A program made the position numbers and the translations under genes. The notes under the pieces are model-generated. The model was not told the DNA's origin. It saw only the letters and a program-made list of their open reading frames with translations, and ran no database searches. A DNA stretch of 32,219 bases from Silene noctiflora (lineage: Eukaryota > Streptophyta > Magnoliopsida > Caryophyllales > Caryophyllaceae): the NCBI GenBank assembly GCA_009801015.1, contig VHZZ01000146.1, positions 210,149 through 242,367 on the forward strand, given 5' to 3'. Below, one piece after another: positions 11,641 to 24,500 of this stretch (positions are counted from its first letter, which is position 1; each line of letters starts with the position of its first letter).

Positions 11641-12384
11641 TCTCCTATCTACTAAAAGAATAGGTAATCTCATCATTTTTTCCCCCAAAAAGTATCTTCT
11701 TAAATAAGGAAGCTAATTACATTAAATGCATTTACTAAACAAGGAAACTAATAAATATATTTTATTTAATTTACTTATTAAGGTAATGATAAATACAGCC
11801 CGACTATATTTAAGAACTAAATTACTTCCCAAAATGAAATTAAATTAGGAATTTATGACACAATTACGCGTAAATTGATGTCATTAATGCTTGATTTAAT
11901 ATTTTCTTTCATATTCTGCTACCTTAAATACAATCCTTAGAGCTGTATTTATCATTATCTTTTCATTAAAATTAATCTTTTCATCAAATTATATTATTTT
12001 CATTAAAGTCTAAATTATAATCCTTTAATTAAAATATAAATAAAATCTATATAAAACTATAAATGGCTAAAACTTATATTGATATTATTATTTGATAATG
12101 ACTTAACTCATACTACGTATAAAATAAAACTGTAAATCACTATATTACTTTTGCGACAAAAAAACTAAGAGAATTTAAAGTTGAAATCATTAGCTTTGTG
12201 GTATAAAAAAAAGTATTTGTGTAAAATATATTTCAGCACATTACCTACTTCTCTTGATTAATTGTTAGTTACAAAGACCATAAATATAAAAAATTAATGA
12301 AATACCACTAATATATAAAAGTAATTTATCAAAAATAAAAAAAACTCTATATACCGTGCATTTATTGCACGGGATCTAAACTAG
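11641..12384 (+). mobile_element. Non-autonomous Helitron (744 bp)
   Basis: All hallmarks of Helitron ends are visible. The element starts TCTCCTATCTACTAAAAG directly after an A (11640). It ends CTAG directly before a T (12385), so it sits between A and T without a target duplication. A perfect 7-bp hairpin, CCGTGCA/TGCACGG with loop TTTAT, occupies 12354-12372 and ends 12 bases before the terminus. The interior is very AT-rich and has no Rep/helicase coding sequence, so it must have moved in trans. Confidence 0.85.
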
Positions 12385-12397
12385 TTATTAAATTAAA

Positions 12398-12920
12398 ACA
12401 AGAATTTTTTGTGAAAAACTACCTAATATTTACCTCATTTCCATAAATACTACCTAAAGTTTTTAATTTTGCGAAAAACTACCTAATGTTTTTAAAATTT
12501 TGTCGAACACTACCAAATTGAAATTTTCGATCAAATTAGACAAAATTCTAACTCGAAAACATTATTTTTGGCATATTACATACACTATTTACTATACTTA
12601 ACCACCGCCAACTGTTTTGATTAGCTACTAACTTAGTTACTTTAATTTTTTTTACTACATTTGACTATTTTGGCTGAGATCGTGGCTAATTTGGACGAAA
12701 TGATGACTAATTTAATTGGCATTTTGATTTGTTTGTCGAAAATTTAGTTAATTTGGCAAAAAAATTGTCGATTTTGCTCATTAATTTTAATTTGGTAGTG
12801 TTTGACAAAAGATATAAAACATTAGGTAGTTTCTAGCAAAATTAAAAACTTTAGGTAGTATTTATTAAAATGAGGTAAATACTAGATAGTTTTTCACAAA
12901 AAAAACTCTTAAAACAATTC
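12398..12920. mobile_element. Long-armed foldback element, possible 9-bp target duplication
   Basis: The arms 12398-12535 and 12785-12920 are inverted copies. Both carry GTGAAAAACTA, ATTTACCTCATTT, ATAAATACTACCTAAAG, TTTTTAATTTTGC, AAACTACCTAATGTTTT and ACACTACCAAATT in the same order when one is reverse-complemented. Identical TAAATTAAA stretches flank it at 12389-12397 and 12921-12929, a candidate 9-bp duplication, although it is AT-rich. The arms differ by about 10 bases at the extreme end. The core is non-coding. It could fold into a long hairpin RNA if transcribed. Confidence 0.65.
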
Positions 12921-12929
12921 TAAATTAAA

Positions 12930-14005
12930 CCGAACTTAGAATCAGGTCGTGTTGAATGAAGGGAGTATATTTCAAATTAAGACGGTATTAAGCGAGAGAA
13001 TCTATGGACTTTCTAAATTTGAAATTGCCTCACTTCCTCATGATTGACTCAAAGGTGGCTATAAAATGTTGTTGAATGTTGATTGTTGAGTAATGGAAGA
13101 GTTTGGTAGAATTTAGGCAACATTCAGCTTACCTTCCTTAACCTCCTTTACTACTTAAACTATTAATAACTATACTTTCTTCATCATTTGATTCACATAA
13201 TCACATTTTCTTTGATTTTTCTTCACTGTCACTTTCTCCCTCTTCCTAAAACACCTACTTTACTCACAAAACCTTATAAAGTTGCATACTTTACTTCATT
13301 TTTCACCTTATTATCTTACATTTCTTCCATTCTTCTTATTGGGTTTTCTGGGTTTCTTTTATTTTTGTGATCATTTTGATGATTTGGGTAATTGGGTGTG
13401 CATCAAATTGCAGTATAAGACCGCCTTACAGTGTGAGACGGTCAGAACGGTCTTACACAATAATTATCGTAGCAGTACACTGTATCTAGATACCTGCATT
13501 TATGCACCTCCTATCTGTTTATTTTATGGTGTATGGTGTATGTTGTTTGCTGGAGCCTGTATGGTCTGTGTTAATACTATTAATTAATTAATTAATTAAC
13601 TAATAACTACCAACCATTAAAACCGTGTCGGTTGGGTAGTCTATGATGTCCCTTGATAATTAACCAATTGTCGTCGATATATTATTGTGTGCGACTGTTG
13701 TATGATACGATGATTATCATATTATTAGTTAAGCTGAGCTAAGCAAAAACCATTATTTCATTTTTGTTCTACTTTACTCAACATTGCATAGATTTTGCTG
13801 CCACTTTAAGTATTACTATAGGATAGGATTCTCTTCTCATTTTCTGCAATCAATCTGGTGCAATAAAGTTTGGATCTTGTTGTACCATTGTACCAATTTT
13901 TCATTTTTTAATCTATTAGTACTAGTTGGACCAACCAGTAATATAGTATCGTATCGTATACATATAATAAAACCGTATCAGTAGTACATATTTGTTTGAA
14001 GCTCA
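12930..14005 (+). other. Upstream region of the F-box gene
   Basis: Promoter and probable 5' leader. A TATAAAAT motif at 13060-13067 is a possible TATA box, about 940 bases before the ATG, which would imply a long or spliced 5' UTR. The CT-rich stretch 13170-13340 looks like a plant leader. Bases 13417-13460 hold an imperfect inverted repeat (TAAGACCG / CGGTCTTA) of MITE type. A (TTAA)n-like tract lies at 13578-13600. No convincing gene is present. Confidence 0.4.
13060..13067 (+). promoter_or_regulatory. Possible TATA box of the F-box gene
   Basis: TATAAAAT in the context GGCTATAAAATG. The distance to the ATG is long, so it is only useful if the leader is spliced or very long. An AT-rich chance match is possible. 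Confidence 0.25.
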
Positions 14006-17000
14006 ATGCTTTTATTCTTGTTATCTTGTTTTTCATTCATCATAGTTTTCAAGTCATCAAATTTGTATGAAATGGTGAGTTTTTTAACACCCAATTTCTG
14101 GATTCAACTATCGCAGTCGTTTTTGTGTTATATTAGAAGGGGGGGACTTAAATTTGGTGTTTTTGAAGTCGGGTTTTTAAGGCCTATATTGAAAAATCAT
14201 GCAAGTTTTGAGCTTTCGAAGTTGGATGATGTCGGAATGTCATTGTTAGATTTGCATGATTTGGCCTTGGATCTAATCTTAGAGCAGCTTTCGCCAGCTG
14301 AATTGTGTAGCTTAGCAGGGGTGTGTACGTATTTGCGAGGTAAATGTAGGAGTAATCATATGTGGGAAAAACATATGGAGAAAAAATGGGGAAGGGTGAT
14401 TGGTAATGCTGCTTTAAGAGAGTGGCATTGGTATATGGCTAATAATAAGAGGAACTACTCCATAAGTGGTGGCAACGATGGCGGAATTTTTTATTCTATT
14501 TGCAGTTTGTGGCCTTTGTCATTGATTTTTAGGCCGAAATTGCAACGAAGGAGTGAAATCAAAGGGGATTTACCTCCTGATTCTATCATGGCTTGGTACC
14601 TTTCCCTTGAAACCGGCGAGTTTTGGTTCCCAGCTCAGGTTTATAATCGTGAGGTATATATTGTGTGTCTCCTGAACCGATTTTCTGATTCAGTATGTAG
14701 CATTGAAAGGGTAGTCGTAGTCCCCGATTTTTTGTTTGAAGTATATTGGAGCTTTAATCATTGTTTTGTTGATGCAGAACGGGCATGATGGGTTCATGTT
14801 GTCATGTTATGATGCTAAAATAAGTTACAATCTTAAAACGGACACCTTTCAAGCTAGGTAAGCGATAATCATAATGATTTTTTTGCCTCTTGTTTATGTA
14901 TGTAGTTCTGTGCCTGAATTTCATACGAGTAAACTTGGCTGAGAGAGTCGGATATGTTATGATCTCTGAGTGAGTTGTATGGTCTCATACAAAAAACTAA
15001 CCAGTCTTGCCTCATGGTCATACCAAGTATTCAAAAATGGCGCTTACTATTTCAACGACTTTAGACTTTCACAAATTAATTTGTTTTTTTATTTTTGGAA
15101 AATGTTAAGGCGCCACTGAGTGGTAGTGAGTTTTAGTACCGCCATACTCACATTGTCGGCTGTCCTTTTCAGCTGCTTAAGAAAATAGTTCATCCGTTTA
15201 ATCATCATTCAGGTACTCACCACATGGCAGGCGCACCATAGAGGAAAACATATCATGGAGTAGACTGAGAACACCACCTATTGATACGCCTCCATATAAT
15301 CTTCATATCTCTGATTGTCTTGATGATTTAAGGCCCGGAGATCACTTTGAAATCCAATGGAGAAGAAACCAAGCATATCCATATGGTATGTTAGACAAAT
15401 GTTTTCTAGGATCATTTTCAAAGATATGAACTTTCTTTATTTTTCGGCCTTTTCTGACCTGCGACATTCTTTGTGTTCAATGAATTGCAGGTTGGTGGTA
15501 TGGAGTTATCGGTCACTTGGAATCATGCAGTGTTAATGAAGATCATTGCATTTGTCATGATAGCGGTGAGTACATAATTTCATGCCTAATAATATTCCTC
15601 CCATCATTTTTTTGAGATATTTTTTATGACGGTGGATGCAAATTGTAACTTGTCACTGTTTTTGGTGGATATTATCATTGATGACTACTGCTATTTGTTG
15701 TCGTTTGAAAATAGACAGTAGTTATGAGCCTACGGTATGATAACTACAGTTTGAGTTGTATTAGCAATGTTGGTCCATTGTATACATATGTCAATATGTG
15801 GATGAATTTGAGTGGTGACCGGTGGGCATGGGTAGAAAGACAAGTACTACAACTGATGTTAAGCTCTAGCAGTGACTACTGACTAGTTTAAGACTTTAAG
15901 GCAAGTTGGTGTTTAAGAGAAACTTCCTCGTTCCTGAATGTACTGTTCCTTTTTCTGGTTCACGAGCCAGAACTTATGTACGGAAGTCACGTCATTGGGC
16001 CTAGTGTTTATAGGCTGTACCTTTCTTGGATCTGTTTTGAGAAGTATGCACTACGGGGATCTTGAAGCCAAAACAATGTTTTTGTAGCTGGACGTTTGGG
16101 AAATGCACGGAAATCTTGCATCAATTTTGCACCGTTCAATCATTTAGAGTTGTCGAGGGGAGGTAGACTAGTAGCTGTAAAGTGATATTTTGATGGAAAT
16201 GGCAGTAATTGCAAACTATGCACATGCACATCGGTCAATTTTGTGTAGTAGATTGAGTAGGCTAGCTAGATATCTTGAAAAGTAAGTGGTCTGGGTTTCC
16301 GAGTGACTCACTGTTCACACTTCACAATGCGAAATTCACCATCATTCATCTTGTCAAGATCATGGGACCATAATCTAATACTGTATCTTCTTGAAGCCAA
16401 CAGCTGTGGCAATCAATGAATTATGGAAGATTATATCAATCAACTGGTCCCAATATTAATGGAGGTTTAAGCCTTTAAGGTTATATTCAGGTGCTCAGCA
16501 GGATTCGGTGCATTCTCTCCGAGTTTTAGCTGGAAAATGCTACTCCTTTAATATTTTATTGGAAGTCTTGGGGATACTGCTAGACAGTAACAATGAGATT
16601 GTCTGGAAGTTTTTGTGTGTGTAAAGGGCAGTTTGATGCTGGCGGGTTTTGAAGTCCGGTCGTGATTGCCAGTTACCATCTCACCTATTATCCTTATAGT
16701 TAAGCTAGTTGAAATTTGCCTTGTTAGTACAACATTGCCAGTCTCTCTTATACTCACTATACTGCATCGTGTGTGCGTCTGTGAAAATTGTTGCTCACTG
16801 CAACTCTTGTGAAGTTTTACATTCATAACTTAGCGGTCCGTGTTAACTACTTTCTTACATTTGAGCTTTGGTGTTGTAGTTGCCATTGTTTTGACAAGAG
16901 TAAACTATCAAACTGTATACGTATGCAAGCATGCAAGTATACGTATTCTTTGCAGTCGACTCTTTATGCAAGCATGCAAGTGATACTCCGTAACTTTTAA

Positions 17001-17475
17001 GATGGATGATCAATTTTACTCTCACCCCCCTCTTACCTAGTGTCCCCACCTTTGACTGTACCACTGAACTACCCCACTCGACAATGGTCAAACTAGTGAT
17101 TTCTTATCCGAACTTACCAGTAACAGCTTAAGACCGAAATGGTATTAGCCTACATATGAACTATGAAGTACATGGAAAGTAGTTGTTCATATGCAACCTT
17201 ATAACTGAAAATTTCTGAAGTAACTTGCAATTCTGTAGCTTTCTCAAAAATTCATAAATGAATAATACAGTTTCGTCATGCTTACAGAGACGGTGGTTAT
17301 GGAATTTAACCAGTACGCACCTGAATCCCGATGGAGGCGAAAGAAAGTTAGCCGCAAGGATCATCGTGAAGAGGGAAATGAGGCTGATGGGTTCTATGGA
17401 GGAATCCGGAAACTTTACAGTAAACAGGAGATCACCATGTGGAAGAGTTTATGGCCAACCAAGGTCCTCAACTAG
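14006..17475 (+). CDS. F-box protein (At2g41170/At2g26850-like), five exons
   Basis: Predicted substrate adaptor of an SCF ubiquitin ligase; the F-box would bind an ASK/SKP1 protein, and the substrate is unknown. Exons: 14006-14653, 14778-14857, 15213-15385, 15491-15565 and 17288-17475. All introns are GT-AG, and the frame is continuous for 387 aa, close to the family size of about 370. Residues 1-19 are a hydrophobic leader ([15 protein letters not shown]), as in the Arabidopsis relatives, so the protein may be membrane-anchored. The F-box is at 78-125 ([20 protein letters not shown] then [16 protein letters not shown] and MWEKH). The C-terminal half is the conserved plant-specific region, with [40 protein letters not shown] and [20 protein letters not shown]. 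It ends KVLN before TAG. Intron 4 is unusually long (1722 bp). Confidence 0.93.
15566..17287 (+). other. Long intron 4 of the F-box gene
   Basis: No exon or transposon with clear ends is visible. It holds a direct repeat of TATGCAAGCATGCAAGT, at about 16922 and 16966. Each copy contains the CATGCA core of RY elements and is itself nearly palindromic. Short reading frames here look random. Confidence 0.5.
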
Positions 17476-18574
17476 TTTCTGCAACTTTGCTAGCTGATTT
17501 CGGATTCTTGTCCTTTCCCTTAGACCTGTAAATACTGAGGATGTCGCCATACTAGTATTTTTCCGATTAAAAAGCAATTTTAGGCTATGGTTTTTAATCA
17601 AAGAATGCATAGCCCTTATAGAAATCAAATTATATTGTACCATAGACCTTAATTTAAGCTCGTCATTGTTCGTATAGAATTATTTGTATTACTCCACAAA
17701 ACAATGGCGAATCTCTATTTGTATTCACGGTTTATGTATCAAGTAAAGCATGCCTTTTAATGTATTGTCATTCCTCCCCATGGGCTAAATGGAACGACAA
17801 AAGTTCCGGTTATATGATTCTTGATTCTTGCGAATCCACAGGAGGGATATACTCGTTAATGTACCTTTTGTTTCCCTAGTAGCATTGATTTAGCTGTCAA
17901 TCGGGAAACTATGGTCACTCTTAATAAACGAAATTTTGGACCTCAACGAGGCGCGCATTGTGATATCCTCGTTTGGGTCAAACAAACCCAACCAAGTACA
18001 ACATCCGCATTTTCAACAAGCAAGTGAATGCAAACTCGAAACAATTATAAACAATAAATCCTACAGTATTCACCCAAAATCCCGAAAATCAATACTCTCT
18101 TGAATTGTTACGTGTTAAGGAAGTAGCTAGGAAAACGGGCTATTTTCGGTTGATTATAAATGAAGTAGCTTTTAGTAAGCTTATATTCAGATTGATCTTA
18201 TCATTTCAAATTCAAATATATTCTCGATATATATTCTTATCGAGTCATTTAAGACCGAAACATAGTAAGTTTAAATAGACCCAAATTAGATAAGAACAAT
18301 TTAATTCTATTCATATCCGAATTATCTTTTTCTAATAGGAGTCGGATTAAGTCGGATCGGTTTCAAATTAGTCAAGCACTCCGATTCCAACTTTCACCAA
18401 ACTTCAGACAAACTAATCTCTGAAGAATAGTAATCATAATCATAAACATTAATCATAGAGTTTTCTGGGCAAAACTCAAAACAGAAAACAAAAAATAAAA
18501 TCAGAAATCCAGCACTCACCTCTAAGCAATAGAAAAAGAGAAAAAAGGTGTATTTTTCTCTTCAAAATTCGAAG
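17476..18574 (+). other. Intergenic region between the F-box and UBA genes
   Basis: About 1.1 kb that must contain the F-box 3' UTR and the UBA gene promoter and leader. No further gene or element with clear ends is visible. The last 100 bases are A- and GA-rich (AGAAAAAGAGAAAAAAGG), typical of a plant 5' UTR. Both neighbours read to the right. Confidence 0.5.
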
Positions 18575-21500
18575 ATGAACGGCGGTCCATCTGGATTCAG
18601 TAAGTATTTATTCAAAAAATTGTTGAATTTTGATTCATACCCTTTTCAGTTATTGATCAAAATTAGATACCCATTTTGTTATTTTATGTGATTCTTCACA
18701 AATAATATTGGAAAGTTGTGATCTTTGTCTATTTATTTTATCTCCGTCTTAAATGAGAATTTGCCTATTTTTGGAGTGTTAGAAAATTATGATCGTAATT
18801 TGTACAACAATTGAGTGTTAGAAAGTCATGATCTTTATGTGTTTTGAGTTAGTAATTGAGTTGAATTAAGTTTATGAGCATACCCACTTCATAGATTAAG
18901 CATAATGACATATTTTATTCAAATTTTGGTCACAATTTTGATATTAAGTTGTGATTTTGTGTATTTTTTAGTGTTAGAAAGTCATAATTAAGTGTTTTAG
19001 GTAGTAATTGAAGTTGAATCGGGTTTTGGAGCATGCCCACTTCATAATTGAGCATAGTGATATGTTTTATGCAAATTTTGTAAGGTTTTGGTCACAACTA
19101 TGATATAAAGGTGTGATCTTTGTTTGTGTTACAGATAATGCTCCTGTCGCGAAAGCTATAGTAATTTCCTCTGCCCTCTTTACCATCTTCTTCGGATTTC
19201 AAGGCCGTTCTAAAAAGCTTGGTCTTTCATATCAGGTACATTAACTGCTTTCACATTTTGTTCATTTGATTTGATGATCTATGTAATCTAGAATCCTTTA
19301 GTTTGTGAAAGCTTTGTTGTTTTGCATTGAATTATGCCAGTTTAGGTATATTGTGTCTGGTTTTGTTACCCATATATATCATGTCTTATTGTCTTTTTGA
19401 TCGATGTTGAGTTCGTTGTAAATCCAAGTTTGCCCCAATTGCTGGTGTGAAGATCACGTGCTTAATTTGCATATTGATTAGTGATGTAGAGGAGTTTACT
19501 TTTAAAATCAGATGTCCTGGAAAAAAAATTAGAAGACTAGGAAATGAACCGAAGGAAAAAGAATGGTTAAGAAATGAATTTGGTTTTGTGAAGTTGCAGT
19601 CTCCTTATGTATGGGCTTATTGAGCCTCGCTATGGTGTCCTACATTAAGATGGTCGCGTAGGATTTCTAGCTTAGGTGTTGCCTTTAAAATCCAAGCAAG
19701 TTGCAGTCACAAACTTCAGATCAATGTGTAGCTGACATTGATGTGATGATTAACTGAATAACAAGCAACATATTTTTGAAGTATTACTTTGAAGACGGAG
19801 TGAGTGTGCCAGCAAAGGAACCTCGTTGATGCAAATTCTGTCTTAAAATCATTGAGCTTTGTTGGGGTTGCCCTTTTTTTAGGGTCAAATATCGGGATGG
19901 ATGATTCTTTATAATATCAACTTCTGCCAACTCAAGGATGACTTGGGGGGATTTCGGGAAATCAGTTATGAAGGTGGCTCGTGTTTCCACCCCACCAGGA
20001 ATATACAATCTAGCGGCATAGTGAGCAACATCGTTATCCCCATGTTTGGCATGAGTTCAATCATAATGGCATAGTGGTCATTTTCAGGTTTGCCTTGGTA
20101 TACATGGATGGAGTGAATTTTCTTATTCTGGGATAGGGATGTAGCCATGTGGTTTGTTTTTAAGTAGATATTGATTACCAATATCTATGGCAAATTGGCA
20201 ATTGGGCCTTTTTTCATAGTTGAACGTCAGGAAACTCTTTGAACCTTAGTATCGTGCTAGCACTTTGTTGGTTCCAGAAAGTTTTCTATTAGGTGCAACT
20301 GTGCAACACGCTATGAGACTTTGCCATTAGATGCAAGGTGAAGGTGCACATAATGTGTAATATATTACACTGGTAAACAAAATATTACAAAAAGCTACGG
20401 AGTACTAAATTATTGGATTTTCCATGTAAGGATTAACAGGAGTTACCATTGCCGTTAAATCATTTAATTGGATAGGAGGTGCTCGACTTTTCTTAACCAG
20501 ACATTTTTAATGGACTTGAAATTTTTTGAACTGTGTAGAAGTGCGGTATCTTGATTCTTGAGCCATTTTATGGCTTGAGCTTCAAATTTGCAGATTACAG
20601 AAGTTGTACTAAATGATAGCCTCACAGAAAGAGACATATGAACCTGATAAATCATAGTCATTGTGTATCCACGAGACATGTCTTGGATAGCTTACATAGT
20701 AACTTACTATATGTATTTCTGTAGACGAAGAAATTATTCATAGTTTGAAAAGCAAAATCATAGGAAACCTGTTATCTATGTGACTATGACTATCACTAAG
20801 TCATAGTCTGCAAAGCATACTAAATAAGAATTTAACTTGGAGAGGAAAGTATACGAGAAGGGCGTAAAATTTACACCTTGATCTTGAATTCTTATTTATC
20901 TTCACGTATGGACCAGTGCATGTTGTGATAGTGTTGGGTGAGATTCAGTCTTGATGCCAATTAGATGTCAGAATACGAATCAGGTAAGGAACCTAGCTAT
21001 TGCTAAGGATTGTTGCCATGAACATCGATGCATTTTGAAGCAAAATGTTATTCTTCTCTTGCCTTAAGCAAGGTCTAGGAAAATGCTATAAAGCGTGTAG
21101 AGACTTCAATATATCACCTTGCTACTGTGGTGGTTGCCCTTATATAACAAGATACAAGAAAGATCGAGATCAGAGAGTTCGGTGGTGGTTACTCTTATAT
21201 TATAATAAATTATATTTCAGAAAACCATCATTCCGCCACTATTTGGTACTTATTCTTAATTTTATAGTATGAGTGCATGCCATTGCACTGTATATTTAGA
21301 AGAATTCTGATTGTTGGAACTTCAGTTTGCTAGGGAGAACAAAAACGAGGAAGAAACCAGTGCAATTGGTAGTTAACTCTTGTTGCATTATCTTCGCTCT
21401 CGCACTTTTCTTGAATAATTTTTTATTTATCCTTGACAAGTTGTATTATTGGTGTAAAGTATGATGTTCTTAAGCTGTTGCTGTGGGTTGGGATTGCAAC

Positions 21501-24500
21501 AACTTGAATCTAATTGTTTGGCCCTATTTTCAGGATATTTTCGAGAAGCCTAAGATTTGGAAGATCATTGTGTCAATGTTTGCGTTCATGTCAACTCCGG
21601 AGCTGATGTTTGGATTATTCTTGCTGTATTACTTTAGGGTATTTGAAAGGCAGATAGGGTCCAATAAGTACTCGGTGAGTTAACCAGGCAACTACTATAA
21701 ATTCCAAGGAATTATTATATTATTCACTGTTGTTTATGTAATTTTAAATGGTAGTTTCATGGATGGAGCGGAACTTGATAAAATGTATACTCATGATGAA
21801 CTGTCACTCGTCAGTCATAGGTGTAATATGTTACTACCTTGTCAAACTTACTATGCAATCATGTGCTTCCAAGTTCCTATAATTCCACAATTAGCACTGT
21901 TATATAAAGATAATATAGAGAAAAAAAAAGTTAAGAGGAAGACCCAGAGGAGGCGGATATTGACATTCCGTGATTTCAAAAGGAAAAATTAGTTACTGTT
22001 TTGAAGAGTTACATTTTTATGTACATTTTCTTCAGTCTTCTTGTTTTGGCACTTTTATCACATCTTATGGACTATGATGTGGTCCGTAACTTCAATGCTC
22101 GCCCTTGACAATCTCTTTGCCAATGTTCCAAGCAATTTTGCAATGGTTACATTAAGTCTCCGCCATGATTTAGTCTTTAAATTTGACATTTATAGACCAT
22201 TTTAGAGTGTGAGAATTAGATGAGCGTGTGAGCACACATAGTCATCCAAGGAGTACTTTTGTTTAGGTATCTCGGCCGACAACCAATATGGATAAAATCT
22301 GATCACTACATTATTTTTTATATGACGCTGCAAATTAAGATGTTTTTATTATGATATTTCCATAGTATTCTTCTCAAAGGATGAATCGCACATCTAAACC
22401 TAACCTTGTCAACCATTCCATATCAACATAATAATCTTCAAGACTAAGGTTGTCATAGTTATTTTAACACGTGTTCATATAAATGACCCCTAAATGGAGA
22501 AATAATCGGCATCTTCCTTGTCTAACTATTTTTTTATCCTTTTGCAGGTGTTTATTCTGTTCTCTATTGCTGTTTCTGTTCTTGGAGAGAGCGTTATTTT
22601 AGCCTTTCTTAAAGGTATTTATTTTCTAGTAACTGATGATGTTTTAAGGCTACCTAATTTTTGGAGAACTCTGTATGTGCTTGCATACATTTGGACTATA
22701 GAGCATTCTTTTTACCGTGTTGTTGATGTTCTAATTTTGAAAGGCATAAACTGCATATAGCTTGATTAAAAAATTGAACTTTTGAAAGCCAAATGAAATA
22801 ATCACTCTCGTTTTTTAGTAAACGAGCTTTTTTGTCCAAAGCCTTGTGGTCAATACTCTAGAAGAGAATTTTTTATAGTTGCTAGGAGGGGGTGGTAACT
22901 TACAGTTTTGGCGAAAAATGTCCTTGAAGCCAATATTAAAAACCAAATGGGTATTTTCTAACGTGACCAATGTTTATTGTTCTTTCGTATGGAGTATGAT
23001 GGAAATTGGGATAGGGCAAAATGTCTTAGTAAACTCATTGTGTTTAATTTACTTTTTAGTACTTGTCGTTTAACTCAATGTTCATTTGGGTCATTCGGAG
23101 GCAATATCTATATCTCGAAAACATGGAGCATACGTTGCACACCATCTGATAATGCCTACCTCATCATAGACTTCAAGAGCCTTTGAGGCACTAGTGTTAT
23201 GTTGATGATGTATTAAAAGCAAATGGGCTCGGAAAGTGATTGAAAATTAAATTCAGTTGTTGAGCACATGAATAATTTATTTTGTTCTGTTACCCATAGT
23301 ATCAAATTGACCGTGCGCGATTCTCACAAATTGGTTGAGAGAGAAAGGTGTAAATAATCTAGAGTTGGTGTTTGCATAGCCAGCAAAAGCATCAAACTTT
23401 TATATTAACCTTGTTCTTTTAGCTATTAGGTTCGACACTAAATTTGAGTCTGAACCAGAATAAGGTGTTGCAATATCTGATGCTTCCTCAGAAAAATTGT
23501 CTGGACAATAGTCTTCTTAGTCTCTGTCGGAACACAGAAGCCAGGATCCCAGAGGTATAATTAGATGAATTGAAATGAAATTCTCACTGAAAAAACTGAG
23601 TCCGAGTTAAGCAACATAGCTTATAGGTAGCTTGAAAATTGAAGTGGTTTGCTTAAATGGTACACCTATAGAGATTGTGATAGTACTCGAGCTCTCAATG
23701 TGATATTTCGTTCTTTTTAAAATATATATATATATATTACTATATAGAAATGCTTGTTTTCTTTTCATCATGATTTTGATTCTGTATCTTGGTGCTGCAG
23801 ATCCCAGCTATTCAATCACTTCTGGACCATATAGCCTCATCTTTTCATCATTTGTACCATTCTTTTTTGATATCCCGGTGTCAACCCGATTTCGCGTTTT
23901 TGGGTTGAGCTTCTCTGATAAGTCTTTTATATACCTAGCTGGCCTTCAGGTGATTCTGGCTGTCTTGTCTTTCCTCCCTTCACCTGTCAGTTTGTCCTGA
24001 GACTCCTGACAGCTCAGCAAGGAATTAACTTTTGTTTCTAACATGCAGTTGCTTTTATCATCTTGGAAAAGATCCATGTTGCCTGGAATATGCGGTCTGA
24101 CTGCTGGTTTTTTGTATCGTATGAACGTCTTTTACATCCGCAGGGCTAAGGTTAGACCAGAATTTATTCTACTTGTAATAAAGCGTCGAGCCGTCCTCCC
24201 TCTATCGACCCCTTTTTTTCATATTCGAATGTTTTGTTGTTCCAAGTATTGACCTTGATAATTCATAAGGCTACATGATTTATAATACTGCAGTTGCCGG
24301 ATTTCCTGGCTTCATTATTTTCAAGAGTTTCATGGCCTTCTATGGGGAGTTCATCTGCTGCAGCAGGAAGTACTGGAACTAGAAATACCCTCGAGACCGG
24401 AAGTGCGCCTCCTTATGCGGGTCGACAAGTAGAGGCAAGTATATTTGCTTCACTATTCCATTTACTCTTTCTTTGTCTCCTTGCTCTTTCGCTCTTTCCC

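Noticed and set aside
23060..23190. Retrotransposon coding scrap ([14 protein letters not shown] frame)
   Set aside because: No known motif; it lies in a UBA gene intron and looks random.
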